A stretch of 64,000 nt of DNA from Punctularia strigosozonata HHB-11173 SS5 (Eukaryota > Basidiomycota > Agaricomycetes > Corticiales > Punctulariaceae): the NCBI RefSeq assembly GCF_000264995.1, contig NW_006767435.1, positions 989,523 through 1,053,522 on the forward strand, given 5' to 3'. Below, piece after piece: positions 1 to 11,084 of the stretch. Every line of letters begins with the position of its first letter. The first letter of the stretch is position 1. Below the pieces are notes generated by a model, which saw nothing but the letters and a program-made list of their open reading frames with translations, was not told the DNA's origin and did no database searches. The position numbers and the translations under genes are program-made.

Positions 1-399
1 TCGCCTTGCAAAACCCAGCGAGAGTGCCTGAGGCTGATGGATTGGTATGATGACGATCCGGACGTGAAAATTTCGTTCGAGCAGACCGAAGATTTGCTCA
101 GTCGATATCAGGACCGTCACACAGCGTCCCTTCACATTGAGATGGCCCACATAAGAGGCCTGAGCGCGGTAATGACGAAAGGGATTGCACGTCTAGCATT
201 CACTGACAGACTACCAACAGATCCGTAAGGACTTCATTACACCGAAAGTGAGCTCGCCTCGTTTGTCTATGTGATTCGTGGGTTGACGTCCTCATGCTAG
301 CAACAATACTTCAATGTCGGGAATACGGTAGCAGCCAGCAAATCACGGACGGTCTGTCGGATGGTAGTGGATCGTATCCCTTCTAATGCGCACACATAG
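1..399. other. Left edge, no supportable gene
   Basis: A 63-codon open frame at 37-228 has no recognisable motif. No kinase catalytic-loop sequence that could belong to the FunK1 fragment at 400 was found here. Confidence 0.4.
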
Positions 400-1077
400 G
401 GTACGAAGGCTTTCATGAGTGGCGAGCTTCTGTCGCAACATCCGTACGCACACAGTACACATAACCGTCCCGGATGCGGCGCCCACGACGTCCTTCACGA
501 TGTGGAATCTTTCTTCTGGGTTCTCGTCTACCTCGTCATTACTCGAGAAGGTCACGGAGGACATCGTCGCCCTGAATTACTCACAAGTACTCCCTCTGTG
601 GAAGAGGAGACCATCCAGAACGTGACATACTGCCTGTTTGACGCTGCCGACGAGCTCACTCTGTGCGACAACAAGAACGAGTTGTTCTTGCAGCCCGAGG
701 ATTTCAAGATCCATATCCTCCCGATGTTGAACCCGAGGCTAGAGTCGAAGGACGTCCTGGCTGAATTGGTTGAGAACTGGTGGAAACTCCTCGTCCTCAC
801 ATATTTAACGTACGATCTTTACACTCCCGGTGTCATTCACGATCAGGTTTTGGCCCTTCTCCGTACTGTGATCGACAAGATCGCTGCAGTGCCTGGAGGG
901 TGTGGTCCTCGCTACCCGCAGACAGAAACGACAACATGGGAGTCCAGCCCAAGCAAGCGTGTCAACGATAGTCCGGCCAAGCCTGCCACATCCGAACCTC
1001 GACGCGAAGAGTCCCCGAGCCCCGCTCGCAAGAGGACGAAGATGGGCCAGAGCTCCTCGCCTTCTTTGATGGGTTGA
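400..1077 (+). pseudogene. FunK1-type protein kinase, C-terminal fragment
   Basis: This segment encodes about 225 residues matching the C-terminal end of fungal-specific FunK1 kinases. It opens with GTKAFMSGELL, directly after a plausible intron acceptor (CACATAG at 393-399). The diagnostic HDVLHDVESFFWVLVYL follows, then a helical region, and the protein ends in a Ser/Pro/Arg-rich tail with a basic cluster (ARKRTK) that could be a nuclear signal. FunK1 proteins normally carry an N-lobe and a DFDxA-type catalytic region before this point. I could not find these in the 400 bases upstream, so the copy is either cut by the window edge through a long gap or is a 5'-truncated relic. The stop is at 1075-1077. 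Family identity rests on the HDxESFFWVL signature. Confidence 0.6.
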
Positions 1078-2108
1078 TGACTTTTTGTGCGTGTTCGTCG
1101 CCCTTCGGTGAACGTCCAGTCTAACGGAGCCTTGGATAGAGTGCCCTGGACCGTTTTGAGCGCGGCACCCTACCTCGCGCGTGCTCTGCAATGCCCACAT
1201 CTCTCGCGTTTCGCTCACTCTTTTTGCTCTCGTGCTTTCGCTACCTCGTGAATCCGCCTCCGGATGGCCATACATTCCCTGCGGGGGCTTCCATGACGCG
1301 GACCTGGCGCACACTCGCGCATGTACTTTATCGAATATCGATGATACCTCGTTGTCTGCTGAAGCACCGATGTCATTTCATAACGTGATGTCGGAACGTT
1401 ATCCGTGTTTTGTCGGTTACTCCAGTTGATGTTAAGATTGATTCCATGTAACGTCGTTAGTGTCTGATTCTACAAGGCTTTAGCCATTGTTCCGTTTGTG
1501 CTTGCCACTCCGCGTTCTCCACGTGGCCTTGCCCCCCTTGTGCTTCGACACCGAGTCTCAGACACAGGACAGTATCGCTCGACGCGGCGGCGACACACCC
1601 CATACATTGGACCAGCACTCCCAAGAACGGCGCTCCAACGTTGGACTATATGAAGACCGTATACATAATAGCTGCTGCATGAACTCCTGGATAATTACTG
1701 CTCACCTGACGAACACATCCCAATGTACGAACTGATGGCGACGCAAGGCTTTGCTATCCAGAGATTCGGGAATGTTCCTCGGCTCTTGGACGGGATACGC
1801 GATGCTATAAGAGGTGAGAAACCCTTCGGTAAGCATGCACCTGAGCAGTGAACGATGGTCTCCAGCCTTCAGGCAATAGTTGACATCGGCGCTATGAATG
1901 TACAAACCAACGTCAGTCTCACGCTCCTGGACGACGAATCATACCTGCTCTCACCACTGTCAACGGTATGCTAAAGTTGTATATGACCCACTGAGAGCTG
2001 AATCAGATCATCGCAGGCGCCGCGATCTCTGAGCGCTCGGTGGTTGACCGCACATACATATGTGCGACATATACAGCTGTAAGCGGCGGATGCGGCGTCT
2101 CTCTTTCC
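1078..2108. other. Intergenic, no supportable gene
   Basis: Only short, motif-free open frames occur. The 169-codon minus-strand frame at 805-1314 overlaps the FunK1 exon in antisense and is treated as a shadow. Confidence 0.4.
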
Positions 2109-3418
2109 ATGAAGCTGAAGACCGGGAGAACGCCTCCTGGGCGGCTCCGTTACGAGTTGTTCCACACCAAATGGCCGGGTGACGTACTCCAAATCACGGC
2201 GGTGGTGGATGTTGGGCGCTTGCGACAGGATCGATGCGAGCCGGTCGTGCTCAGGGTGATCGGAGAGCGCATCACCTTCGAGTGAGTACCAACGTCCGCA
2301 CGCGCCGTGCATCCCGTCCCTTATAATGTTACCACGGCAGTACGATCATGCTCAGCGATGGCGAACCACCTAGGTGCCACGTGGTATCGAATTCGTGCCC
2401 AATCATCTGCTATGAGCGCGTTTTATGGGACGCCTACCGCGACGCCGACGAGTCGCGACAACAACCGGAGATCACGGGCATACATCATCGGCTAGAACTC
2501 CTGATCCCCTTGCATGCCCCGTTCACGTCGCCGCCCAGCACGGATCCGCACGCAAGCATCGTTCGATACTACCTCGAGCTGGAATGCGCGTGGTCGCACC
2601 GTGCCCTCTTCAGGTTCTTCCGTCCGCGACATCACCTTGAGCGCCATCCTGTCACCGTCGTCCCGCGCTGCAGACCGCTCTCAGCGCCCGACGCTGCGTC
2701 GCAACGCTCACCACCGGGAACGCCACCGCTGTGGCGCGCATACACCCTGTCGAGGAACATTCAAACGCGGTCATCTCATTGGGGCAAGTGTGCGCACGTG
2801 GAGGTGCGTGTAGGGGCGTATCGTGCTCCTCGTTCCGTCCCGATCACTGGTCCTGAGCGCATACATTGCTAGGTTCGGCTTCCTGACGTTCCCGCGCTTC
2901 CTATGGAAGTCGATATTCCGCTCATGCTCTGCATGACAATGCGGTCCACGTTTGTCGACGTTCGTCGTATTCTGGATGGCGGGGCCGGACTATTGCAGAA
3001 GCTCCCTGGACCACCGCGGGACGCATATGCCGTCACTATCCAACTCGTCCGCGCCGTAAGCGTGTGCTTCGCTGGCCATAGAAAGCTTATCCCAATGCCT
3101 ACGCGGAAGGATGACGTGCAGTGCACTGTTTATCCCCTCAGCCTGCACGTCAATGAGCCCGTCTGGGAGCCGCTTGCGCTGCCCTGCGACTCGTCCATTC
3201 GCGGAATGCGGGCTCTATGGCCCTGGATGCAAGACGCGGAGCGCGCAGGGGCAGGAGCGAAACGTGGCGTGCGGTCTGCACAATTTGCGGCGCGATTGCG
3301 GCTCTCGGTCCCTGTCGGCGCTCTGACCCGGCGAAGACCGCACGAGTCAGCTTCGGTGGGTGGGCGTGGCTCATCTTTTCCGTCTCCTCGTGGTCGAACC
3401 CTGATGACTGACTGCTGA
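2109..3418 (+). CDS. Arrestin-like fold protein (three-exon model)
   Basis: Three exons (2109-2281, 2341-2803, 2873-3418) join in frame through introns of 59 and 69 nt and give about 393 residues. Exon 1 has KWPGDVLQITAVVDV, then a hydrophobic strand pattern ending VLRVIGERITFE. This resembles the start of fungal arrestin-like proteins, where a GDxIxG strand is followed by LVGE. Exon 2 has LWDAYRD and ASIVRYYLELE, then WGKCAHVE, and exon 3 starts VRLPDVPALPMEVDIPL. These follow the order seen in Agaricomycete arrestin-like proteins. In the family such proteins are adaptor or trafficking scaffolds, but nothing here shows a partner. The start ATG at 2109 is the first in a good context. The last exon may hide another intron, because its end is low-complexity. 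A decayed partial copy lies at 5545-5715. Confidence 0.5.
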
Positions 3419-3941
3419 GGCGGCCAGTACTTCCTCTACGTTCATATACCGCTTTCGGGGTTCGAACGCGGCGTCAAGGTTTACGTCCCTGTCAAGTTGG
3501 CCTCGCATTAAGCCAGTGCCTCGATCGCTGTGCTTGCGATACAGAGATCTGAAACAAACATCGCGCTTCTCCTGAATCGCATGTCGTGATATTGAGGTGA
3601 CGGGGATTAGAATTTGGACCGTACGGTTCGCGAACTTGTTTGAACACACGAGCTCCCTGCTCGTCTCTGGGAGAAATTTTCCCGGCGTGTTCCCGTACGT
3701 GACAAGAATCGTGCGGCACCTGACGCCGATAGGTGCGATTCGGCGCACTCAGGGCATGAAACAGCGATTGCCACGGGCTGTTGTACACCACATAGTTATG
3801 TAGCACAGTTGCGCAATACTCACGGTACGATCGCACACAGAGGGTATATCTGCCTATCCATATCCCAAGCTACGCTCCCCACTCGTCTCCGGTGTACCAC
3901 AGCTTTGCCGCTTGCTAACGAAAACATTCACACCAAAGCCA
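3419..3941. other. Intergenic, promoter side of the BTB gene
   Basis: No supportable gene. No clear TATA box was seen before the BTB start codon. Confidence 0.4.
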
Positions 3942-4992
3942 ATGCAAGAAAGGGCCTCAGGATCGTTGCCCGGGGTGACAGTGACGGATGCCTCATCCCC
4001 GAGTAGCGGGGCTCAGGCTCAGGTTCACCCTGCAATACCTGGGATGAGTGGTGTCTCCCCGGTCAACGATCCAGCTGAGGAAACGCCCATGGACGAGGAT
4101 GAAACCTCGGCCGATGTCCTTCCTCTAACGTCTTCACCAACTGATCTGCCACCCGCATGCAGCTCAGACCAGACAGTCCGGCGCAACTCCAGGTTCCTTA
4201 TACCAGATGGGAACCTGCAGATAATCGTAAGTCATCGTGCCATATGAAGTGTTATACTCACTTTCACTCGTATTGGATCACATACGGCTACTAGGTAGCA
4301 GGTACAGAATATCTGGTTCATCGCTCCATCTTTATGCGAGAATCCGAGTTCTTCAGAAGCCGCGTATGCACGCAGTGTTCGTCTTCACATGCCGTTCCGG
4401 TTATCTGCCTGTCGGACGTCGACTGCAACGACTTTGACCTGTTCTTGGACATCATCTACCCCAGGTGACGACCGCGCTCTACTGTTTCATGTTGCGTGAA
4501 GAGTTCTAACGCTGGTGATCTTTCAGGGATTACAATAAGCGCATGGCAGAAACCTTGGCAGATTGGACTGCGGTACTCCACCTGTCCGACATGTGGGGAT
4601 TCAGGACCATCCGTGAGCTCGCCATGCGGAAGTGTTTTCCGCTTGCGCTGCCGGTGGACAAGATCGTGTTGGGGCGTCGATACGACATCAAGGGCTGGCT
4701 CAAGGATGCCTACGTAGCTATATGCCAGCGAGAGGAGCCGCTGACGCTGCAGGAGGGAAAGCGGCTTCACCTTGAAGACGTTATAGCCATATCCGAGGTA
4801 CGGCAAAGCATACGGGATGCCAAGATGCTTGCTCCCGCAGAGACAGTGGTCTCCACCGTCGTCCGCGCATTTTCCTCTCGACTACCGGCCGAGGAAAGCT
4901 CCGAGCCGGCCCCTTCGACGTCCGTTCCACGCGAGAATGAAGCAGGGGATTCGAAGAAATCGACGAAGGCCAAGGACCTAAGGAGGCGGTGA
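3942..4992 (+). CDS. BTB/POZ-domain protein, Agaricomycete type
   Basis: Exons 3942-4226, 4295-4464 and 4527-4992 join with matching phases to give 306 residues. The N-terminus is acidic and disordered (about residues 1-80). The BTB core begins at FLIPDGNLQIIVAGTEYLVH, continues with RSIFMRESEFF, has a VICLSDVDCNDFDLFLDIIYP strand-helix unit across the second intron, and then TLADWTAVLHLSDMWGFR. The downstream VDKIVLGRRYDI and CQREEPLTLQEG segments are hallmarks of the large mushroom BTB family. These proteins dimerise or act as adaptors, some for CUL3 ligases, but no second domain shows a specific task here. The C-terminus is Ser/Lys-rich and ends in basic residues. The ATG at 3942 is the first ATG in frame; an upstream in-frame TTG was not used. 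Confidence 0.85.
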
Positions 4993-6170
4993 TCGAGCGA
5001 GCATCCGGCGATGAATATATCGTCTATCGTGAGGTGAGTTCAGCCTTACTGTGGCTTGATTTTCTTGAAAAGGTCGAACTCAGCACGCCATCAATGTGCC
5101 GAACCTGTTACGGGATCCTCGGGATGTTGTGAGCGAGGGGAAGCACGCGAGAATAGATGTGAGGTTGGGTGCCCCCCAACTTAACTGGTCGAGAGAGCAG
5201 AGTCATTGGGAGATGACCGCCCGCCGTGGCCTCGAGTTCAGGCTGTAAGTCTAGATGAAGCATGGGTATAATCATGCCCGATTCAGCGATCCAATTCATG
5301 AATTAAGCGCACAGTGCGGTATCTACCAGCGCAGACTCGTTGCGAGGCGTCGGCCATCTTAAGCTTGCGCTCGAGCAGCGTCGATCGAGGGTACCCTCAG
5401 CATTAGTTGCCCTGTTAAGCGTCGCTTTGCTCCCGTATGCATCCGCACCGCCGCCGCCGTACGTCTTGAACGCCACATCAAACGAACACAGAAAACCTAT
5501 AGAATAGCCATATCCAAAGCAGACCCGAAGCCGAGAAGCTGGCTGAACTGGGACAACAATCGGAGAAAATGGGCATGCATCATCATCAACTGAGGGTGCC
5601 GCCCACGTCGCCGCCTAGCAAGGGCCCGCACTGGTCGAGCCTCAATGACTGACTGTGAAGGCGATCAGTATTTTCTGTTCGTTCATACCGCTGTTGGGGT
5701 ACGAGCACGGCGTCTATCGGTGAGGGGTTGTTGGGACCGATACCCATGGATATACAACAGTAATGGAGGAACTTACGCCCGCATTCCCTCCACTGAGGCC
5801 GACTTGTCCACGAATGGGTGAGATGTTTGAATAGGTCGAAGTTCCGACTTGACCGGTTATCATCCAAGTGACATGCTTCTTCCGAGACTGTGCGCCTCAT
5901 CGCGAGCATGGCGGCACCTTGTTCCTTCCGCGGTACCTCAAGCAGTCGCCTTGCATCAAGGCATCACCAAAATGCCCCTGCTGGTGAATGACACAGCGAT
6001 GGGTATCATGAGGACGATATGTGATATGCGGCACCCGCGAAGTTCTTCTCTATCGAGGAACAGGGACGATCAACACTTTGGCACTATCTGCGTCGAGTGT
6101 TTGTGTTTGGACCACACGGGGTCAAGGATCGCCGTTATGCTCGCAGCCACCACCGCGCGGGCCTGAGCTG
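4993..6170. other. Intergenic, holds a decayed repeat
   Basis: No intact gene was seen. The only structure is the relic copy at 5545-5715. Confidence 0.5.
5545..5715 (+). repeat. Decayed, internally deleted copy of the arrestin-like gene
   Basis: Bases 5547-5625 resemble 2456-2553 (shared GGGCATRCATCAT and ACGTCGCCGCC blocks). Bases 5630-5713 then resemble 3391-3475 (shared TGACTGACTG, GTTCATA and ACGGCGTC blocks). The two matches abut here but lie about 830 bases apart in the gene at 2109-3418, so this copy has lost the middle. No frame is open through it. Confidence 0.6.
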
Positions 6171-6180
6171 CATAAAGGCC
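6171..6180 (+). promoter_or_regulatory. TATA-like box of the secreted Cys-rich gene
   Basis: CATAAAGGCC lies about 72 bases before the ATG at 6244, after a GC-rich stretch. This spacing resembles that of other TATA boxes in the window. Confidence 0.45.
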
Positions 6181-6243
6181 GGCCTATTCGATGTCCGTAT
6201 CGCAGCAACCCAGACACCAGCGATCACCACCTCCTAGCCGAAA

Positions 6244-6690
6244 ATGCAGAAGTCGCCCACCCTCATCGCAGCAGGAGTCCTCGCTCTCGCTACCGCTGTC
6301 TTCGCCCAGTCATCCGTCTGCCCAAGCAGCAACCCTCTCAACTTCTGCTGCCTCTCCTTCGGTCACTTCTCCGACAACTATGCCGTTTGGCATAACATGT
6401 GCGGCGTCGACCTGCCAAACAGTACCACCGTTGGTAGCTTCTGCGAGCAGTCAAATGTAGGGCTCGGAGGATGGTACGTCGAATCTCACTTTAGAACTCG
6501 GTAGCAAGACGTGATCCTCATACTGGAACCACAGTGACGGATGGATCCATTTGTGCTGCGAAAGCGAAGCGAGCTTGGGTGAGTCTTCGATGATTAAGTT
6601 TTCGCGGAGGTCTCACATACACGAAATCAAGTTTCTTGCAGTGGTGGAGTGGACGGTCCTCTTGCTGTCAACTGCGTCGAGATCGAGTAA
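6244..6690 (+). CDS. Small secreted cysteine-rich protein, hydrophobin-like spacing
   Basis: Exons 6244-6473, 6535-6578 and 6632-6690 join in frame to give 110 residues. A clean signal peptide (MQKSPTLIAAGVLALATAVF then AQ) is followed by ten cysteines. They run as a single Cys, a CC doublet in NPLNFCC, two single Cys, a Cys created exactly at the first splice junction, a second CC doublet in HLCC, and two final Cys. Two CC doublets framed by single cysteines recall hydrophobins. However, ten rather than eight cysteines and the modest hydrophobicity between them argue for a related or convergent secreted family. Such proteins act outside the cell, at hyphal surfaces or at host or substrate interfaces. 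The last acceptor (TCAAG at 6627-6631) was preferred over the next CAG because only it keeps the NCVEIE ending in frame. Confidence 0.7.
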
Positions 6691-6840
6691 GGCGTAGATG
6701 CCGGCCGATCTCGTACACAACATGCGCAGGTGACACGATATATATGGCGACGATCCGGAGTGGGATGCAACGAGCGATGGATATGCAGAATATGTAGTGT
6801 GTCGATAAACAGTGCTATAAATCATGTACGCCTTAGCACT

Positions 6841-7253
6841 CTCTCGATGAAGGCTGAAGAGATGTGTCGGATCCGACTTGTCCAGCTCTTTGATCTTCTC
6901 ATCTGTATCGAGGAAGGTCTGTCGGAGGACATCGAGTAAGGGTTCGTGTGGAAGTTGGTGCATGTTCTGTAGCAACACCTGCAAGAGGCGGGTGCATCAG
7001 CGTTTCCAAAAGAACAGCGGTGTAAGGTGTAAAAGAGGAGTAGCTATGTCGGTCTCACCTCGTGCAAATGTTCGCCGCAATATCTGGCGACGTCGATGCT
7101 GCCGCCGTGACCGTCGTAGACGGCGAAGAACCCCTGCCCGTGTATCCCACCGAAGTCGGGGACGATCGCGTGCATATCTTCCATAGTCGGGCGATGACCC
7201 TGCTCCGAGTGCGCGTGCGCCTGCAGCAGCCAAGTATGAGGCTGCTCGGTCAT
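6841..7253 (-). pseudogene. Truncated protein phosphatase 2C (N-terminal part only)
   Basis: On the minus strand, exon 7253-7059 reads MTEQ..., then GHRPTMEDMHAIVPDFGG and FFAVYDGHGG. This is the classic PP2C start, carrying the metal-binding Glu-Asp and Asp-Gly residues. A GT..AG intron (7058-6979) leads in phase to VLLQNMHQLPHEPLLDVLRQ and a helix ending DPTHLFSLHRE near 6841. PP2C enzymes need about 200 more residues, including the next acidic metal ligands (DGSTA and DGLWD-type motifs), and none follows. The frame instead runs about 76 residues through unrelated sequence to a stop at 6613, over the 3' end of the convergent secreted-protein gene. The first third looks undamaged, so the truncation may be recent. 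Confidence 0.75.
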
Positions 7254-8290
7254 CTGAAGCTTTTTCAGTCATACACGGTGGGATTCAGTAAGGGTACCTA
7301 CGGCAGGGTCAGGGGTCGCGATGGTTTTCGGTGGCCCAGTTCGCCGGGACGCCCACAAGCGGCTATGGAAGGACTCGGGAACAGGATGTGATCGGATATC
7401 GTGGGTCATTTTGCTTGGGATGTTGATGAAGGGGTGTTTGTCGCGAAGGATGCCGTTGGGATATTGGCAGGGGTGAACTAAAAGCGCTCGTCTTATATCT
7501 TCAAGAAAAGTGCCACACAGGCAAATGGCTTTGTCCTGCAAGTGAGATCCACGACAGTGCTGGCCGCAATGAGCTGTACAGCCATGCTCATAAGTACGAT
7601 ATCCAGTGACTCCATATCGAGAATACTGTGGCATTGTAGACATACCATCGTGCTGTCCGATCGACAAGTTAACACAACCACATGCGACCCCGCACCGCGG
7701 CGATCCTCAACAATACAACGGCGCACGCTAATTAGACAAGCAGCTGACAACCTCCCCGCCACATCCCTGCTCAAATGTACGCGTCCAGCGCTAGTGCCGA
7801 GCGTCAAGAGACACTCAGAGTTTTCCTGTCTTTGCGATCTTAACGCCAACGGCCAAATTTGAACGCAGCTCGGGGCAGTGCGTGCAGCGTGAGGACAGCT
7901 TCGGAGTCCGTACAAGTGGCCGAGGATGGCACAAAGAACGCCCAGCTTTTTTGCGCAGCAAATACGGACATCACGGCCCCAAGGACGTATGGTTTTCTTT
8001 GTGCGTGTTCGTGTCTGAGAAACGAATCGTCAGCTCTAGGCCTATCATCATAAGATTCGAGCGCCTTCTTTGCGAAGAGGGAGGTCTGTGCACCGGGACT
8101 TGACCAAAGGAGCCAATCCACCTTCCGTGAAGTCGAGCAACACAGTTATTCCGCATCCGCTCTCTCCTGGTATAAGAGCTCGCTGGATGCTCGTTATACG
8201 GCCAACTACATCTTCTCCTGATACATCCATCACCTCATTACTGCAAAGCAACCACAAACTTCCACATCTCAATCATCCCCTCATACTACC
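7254..8290. other. Intergenic, no supportable gene
   Basis: Several antisense frames overlap one another without motifs. A TATA-like TATAAGAG near 8171 may serve the gene at 8291. Confidence 0.4.
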
Positions 8291-8822
8291 ATGCGCTCCA
8301 CTCTAATCGTCGCTGTCCATTTCGCCGGTACCTCCGTCTTCATCTACGAGAAGTCGGACGGTACGCTGGTCTTTTATGAAATCGTTCGCGGAGGTGTCCA
8401 GGTATGTGCCCTTGCCCCTTATTTTATCAACGACGAGCCTCATGAACGTTATATCGATCACGCAGGTGTCCACAAGCCCTTCGTCGTCGTCGCAAGTTAG
8501 AAAGGAGTTGCCCGCGGCCTCGGCCCGGCCCGTCGTTCTGCAGGCGGCGGTCACCGGTCTGAGGTCGGTCGAGAGGGGCTTGAAGAGGCTCGGTTCCATC
8601 GTCACTGGAAGGCGCAAGATGCCGGCGGTCGTCGAGATCAAGGTCGAGGTCGAGGTCGAGGTCGAGGAGGAGGTGCAGGAGATGGATTGGGATATGGTGC
8701 TCGGTGAGGGTCAAGCGACGGTGGAGAGGAGGAAGGCGATGAAGAAGGGCTTGATGGGGTCGAGGAAGGCTATGGTGGAGAGGAAGGGAGCGATTCGGCG
8801 GGCAGGTCAGGTTGATGTCTAA
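8291..8822 (+). CDS. Hypothetical basic protein, two exons
   Basis: I do not recognise this gene. Exon 8291-8401 and exon 8466-8822 join in phase 0 through a 64-nt intron (GTATGT..GCAG), giving 155 residues. The N-terminus (MRSTLIVAVHFAGTSVFIYE) is hydrophobic but is not a convincing signal peptide. The rest is Arg/Lys-rich, with a short VEVEVEVEEE stretch encoded by a (GGTCGA)n repeat at about 8641-8667. A TATAAGAG box about 120 bases upstream and a C-rich leader before the ATG support a real transcript. At least two further intron-like GT..AG units follow the stop (8871-9043), so the true 3' structure may differ. Confidence 0.4.
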
Positions 8823-10532
8823 GGGCGTCGGAGTGGGGGCGCAGGTGGAACTTCGCACTGCACTTCTTTAGGTGAGTCTTCCTGTTTTTCGTTTTGATTC
8901 CTTGTCTGAATCTCGTTCGCAGATTTTACAGATTCCAGGGACCGGGGACCAGGCTTCAAGAGACTCCGATGCGCTGATATTTGTTTTCGGTAAGCCTCCC
9001 TTCATTTCCATACATATGATCATAGGCTAACCATTTACACAGGCTCTACTAATCGCCTTGCTCTTCTTTTCAGGTCTTGGCTTGGCTCGGTTTCGGCTCC
9101 GGTTTCTAGCTTCGGTCTCTTGCGCTGGTCGCAAGGGGGCGCGAGGTTCGAGGGGTTGGAGGTGCGCGGATATCGTTTGTGCACGGATGATGTTCGCGGT
9201 ATCTTTGACTCTCGGCCCTCGTGCCCCCGGAGAGCGCGCGCCCGATTGCGAACACAGTCGGGCGCGTGCATCTCACCCCAACTCCCTCACTGACACACAT
9301 CTCTCTAGGTGCCGAACGCGCTTTACTGAATATTGAGTTTTTCTTAGGAATTTCAAGTTCGTTGTCGACGCTCCGGGATGGGTCTGGGTCGGGCAATGGC
9401 ATGGAATGTTATAACAGCGTCATGTATCTCTCTGCGCTCAGTGTCTCCCGCATCATTGTATTCGCGAATTCGATGACATACCGTGGGCTAATTTCGTGCG
9501 ACTGCCCGTGTCTTCTAGCGCGGGGCACATCGCGAGGACCTATCCATGGATTGTTGGTATGAACGGCCACGAGTGTATTGTCATGCATCCACAAAGGGAG
9601 ATGATCATGTCGAAGGGTACATTGAACAGCGGCAGCGAGCAATGGAACCATTGATGTCACCAAGAAGACCGAAACGGTATATATGCAGAGAGAAATGATA
9701 AGGATAAGAGACAGAGAATCCGCGAAGCACTATGACGAAGAGTACGATGAGGTATGAGATACAAAATGTATCCGAAATGATTATGACGAGCTCCGCGTCT
9801 CGCCTTGCGCGTTCCTATGCAGCTAGATTTTCCTAAGGAGCCGCATGCCGTCATTTAGGCGGGATTCCACAGGTCGGAGAACAATATGCTGCCAATACGC
9901 AGTATGCTAACCCTTGAGCGTCGAAGTTGTAACCGGTCATGAAGAGTAGCTGAGACGGCGGCTAAGGCGAATTTAGCTGCCAACGAGTCGCCTTGCACTG
10001 GGATCAGGGAGCCAATGGACAGTGCAGGCTACGAGAGGTCAATCCTACGGTGCAATCTGGTATGAGCTTGTCATCGTGGGTACCACAAGCAAAAGATAGT
10101 CTTCGACTTGGCGCGAGATGAGACAAAACACGGGGGTCGTCAGGTGGTCGTACGATGTAAGATGCTAAAGACTCGCAGTAACGTGATCGACACAGTAATC
10201 GTGCATCGACGGCCGTCCTTTATCAGCCTCCGGAGACGGCAGCACGCGGAAGCAAGTTGAGCAAGTGAGAAGATCCCGCTTTCGCGGACGATGGAGGCAG
10301 ATGCGAACCTAGATGGGGGCTGTACAACCCGTCGAACGTGATTTGCTCCCATCGTCACGCCACGCATCTCACTCAGCTTTATCTTGCGGTGCAACGATGC
10401 GCGTGTACCATCATGCTGAGATTCACAAGGGCGGTCGGCGTTACTCAAATACCTCGCCGACAATCTGCATCGATCATCATTCGTCTTGTTTCCTCCTCCG
10501 CCGCGGACGAACTCGAACACCAGAGACTCCTC
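8823..10532. other. Intergenic, intron-like signals at its left end
   Basis: Between 8870 and 9075 there are consecutive GT(G/A)AG..CAG units with CTAAC/CTAAT branch-like sites, but no open frame long enough to name. The remainder to 10532 shows nothing supportable. Confidence 0.35.
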
Positions 10533-11084
10533 ATGGCCGACGTTACCCCCGCTAAGCAGCTCTTCTTGTCGTCTCCTCAATTCGCCGTCGTCGGCGCGTC
10601 GAAGGATCAGACGAAGTTCGGGACGAAGGTATGGAACTGTCACCGGAGATGGGAACTTCCATTGTAATTGAACGAGATCCGTCGTTTGTTGTGCCCATAA
10701 TAGGTATTGCAATGGTATCAGGCCCGAAGCAAGCCGGTTACCCCTGTTCATCCCAAAGAGGCTGAGCTTGAGGGCTTACCGACCGTGAAGAGCATCGCGG
10801 AATTGCCTGCACCGGCCGAGACATCAATCAGCCTTGTGACCCCACCCAAGGTGATCAGTAACATTCTTCGGGATCGCACCTCCGTTCATCTTTGTGTCTT
10901 AATTCATCAGATCACCCTCGGGATTGTCCAAGAGGCAAAGAAACTCAACGTGCCTGCACTCTGGATCCAGCCGGGTGCTGATGATAACAGCGTTAGGCAA
11001 TGGGTGGAGGAGAATGGCTTGTCCGAAAAGGTCGTTTACGGATGCGTGTTAGTTGAAGGCGACAGGGTGTTGCAGAGCCTCTGA
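10533..11084 (+). CDS. CoA-binding (Rossmann-fold) domain protein
   Basis: Exons 10533-10628, 10704-10850 and 10911-11084 join in phase 0 to give 138 residues. The protein is a single CoA_binding_2-type Rossmann domain. PQFAVVGASKDQTKFG forms the glycine-rich strand-loop, VLQWYQARSKPVTPVHPKE and GLPTVKSIAEL follow, and VPALWIQPGADD and VVYGCVLVEGD close the fold. The length is normal for stand-alone members, which resemble the N-terminal domain of succinyl-CoA synthetase alpha but lack its catalytic histidine region. The substrate is unknown. The usual YGGPCVL loop is shortened to YGCVL here. No signal or membrane segment was seen, so the protein is probably cytosolic. The ATG at 10533 gives the expected family start. 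Confidence 0.85.

Noticed and set aside
10140-10751. 203-codon minus-strand frame
   Set aside because: It is antisense to the CoA-binding gene's first exon and leader, and has no motif.
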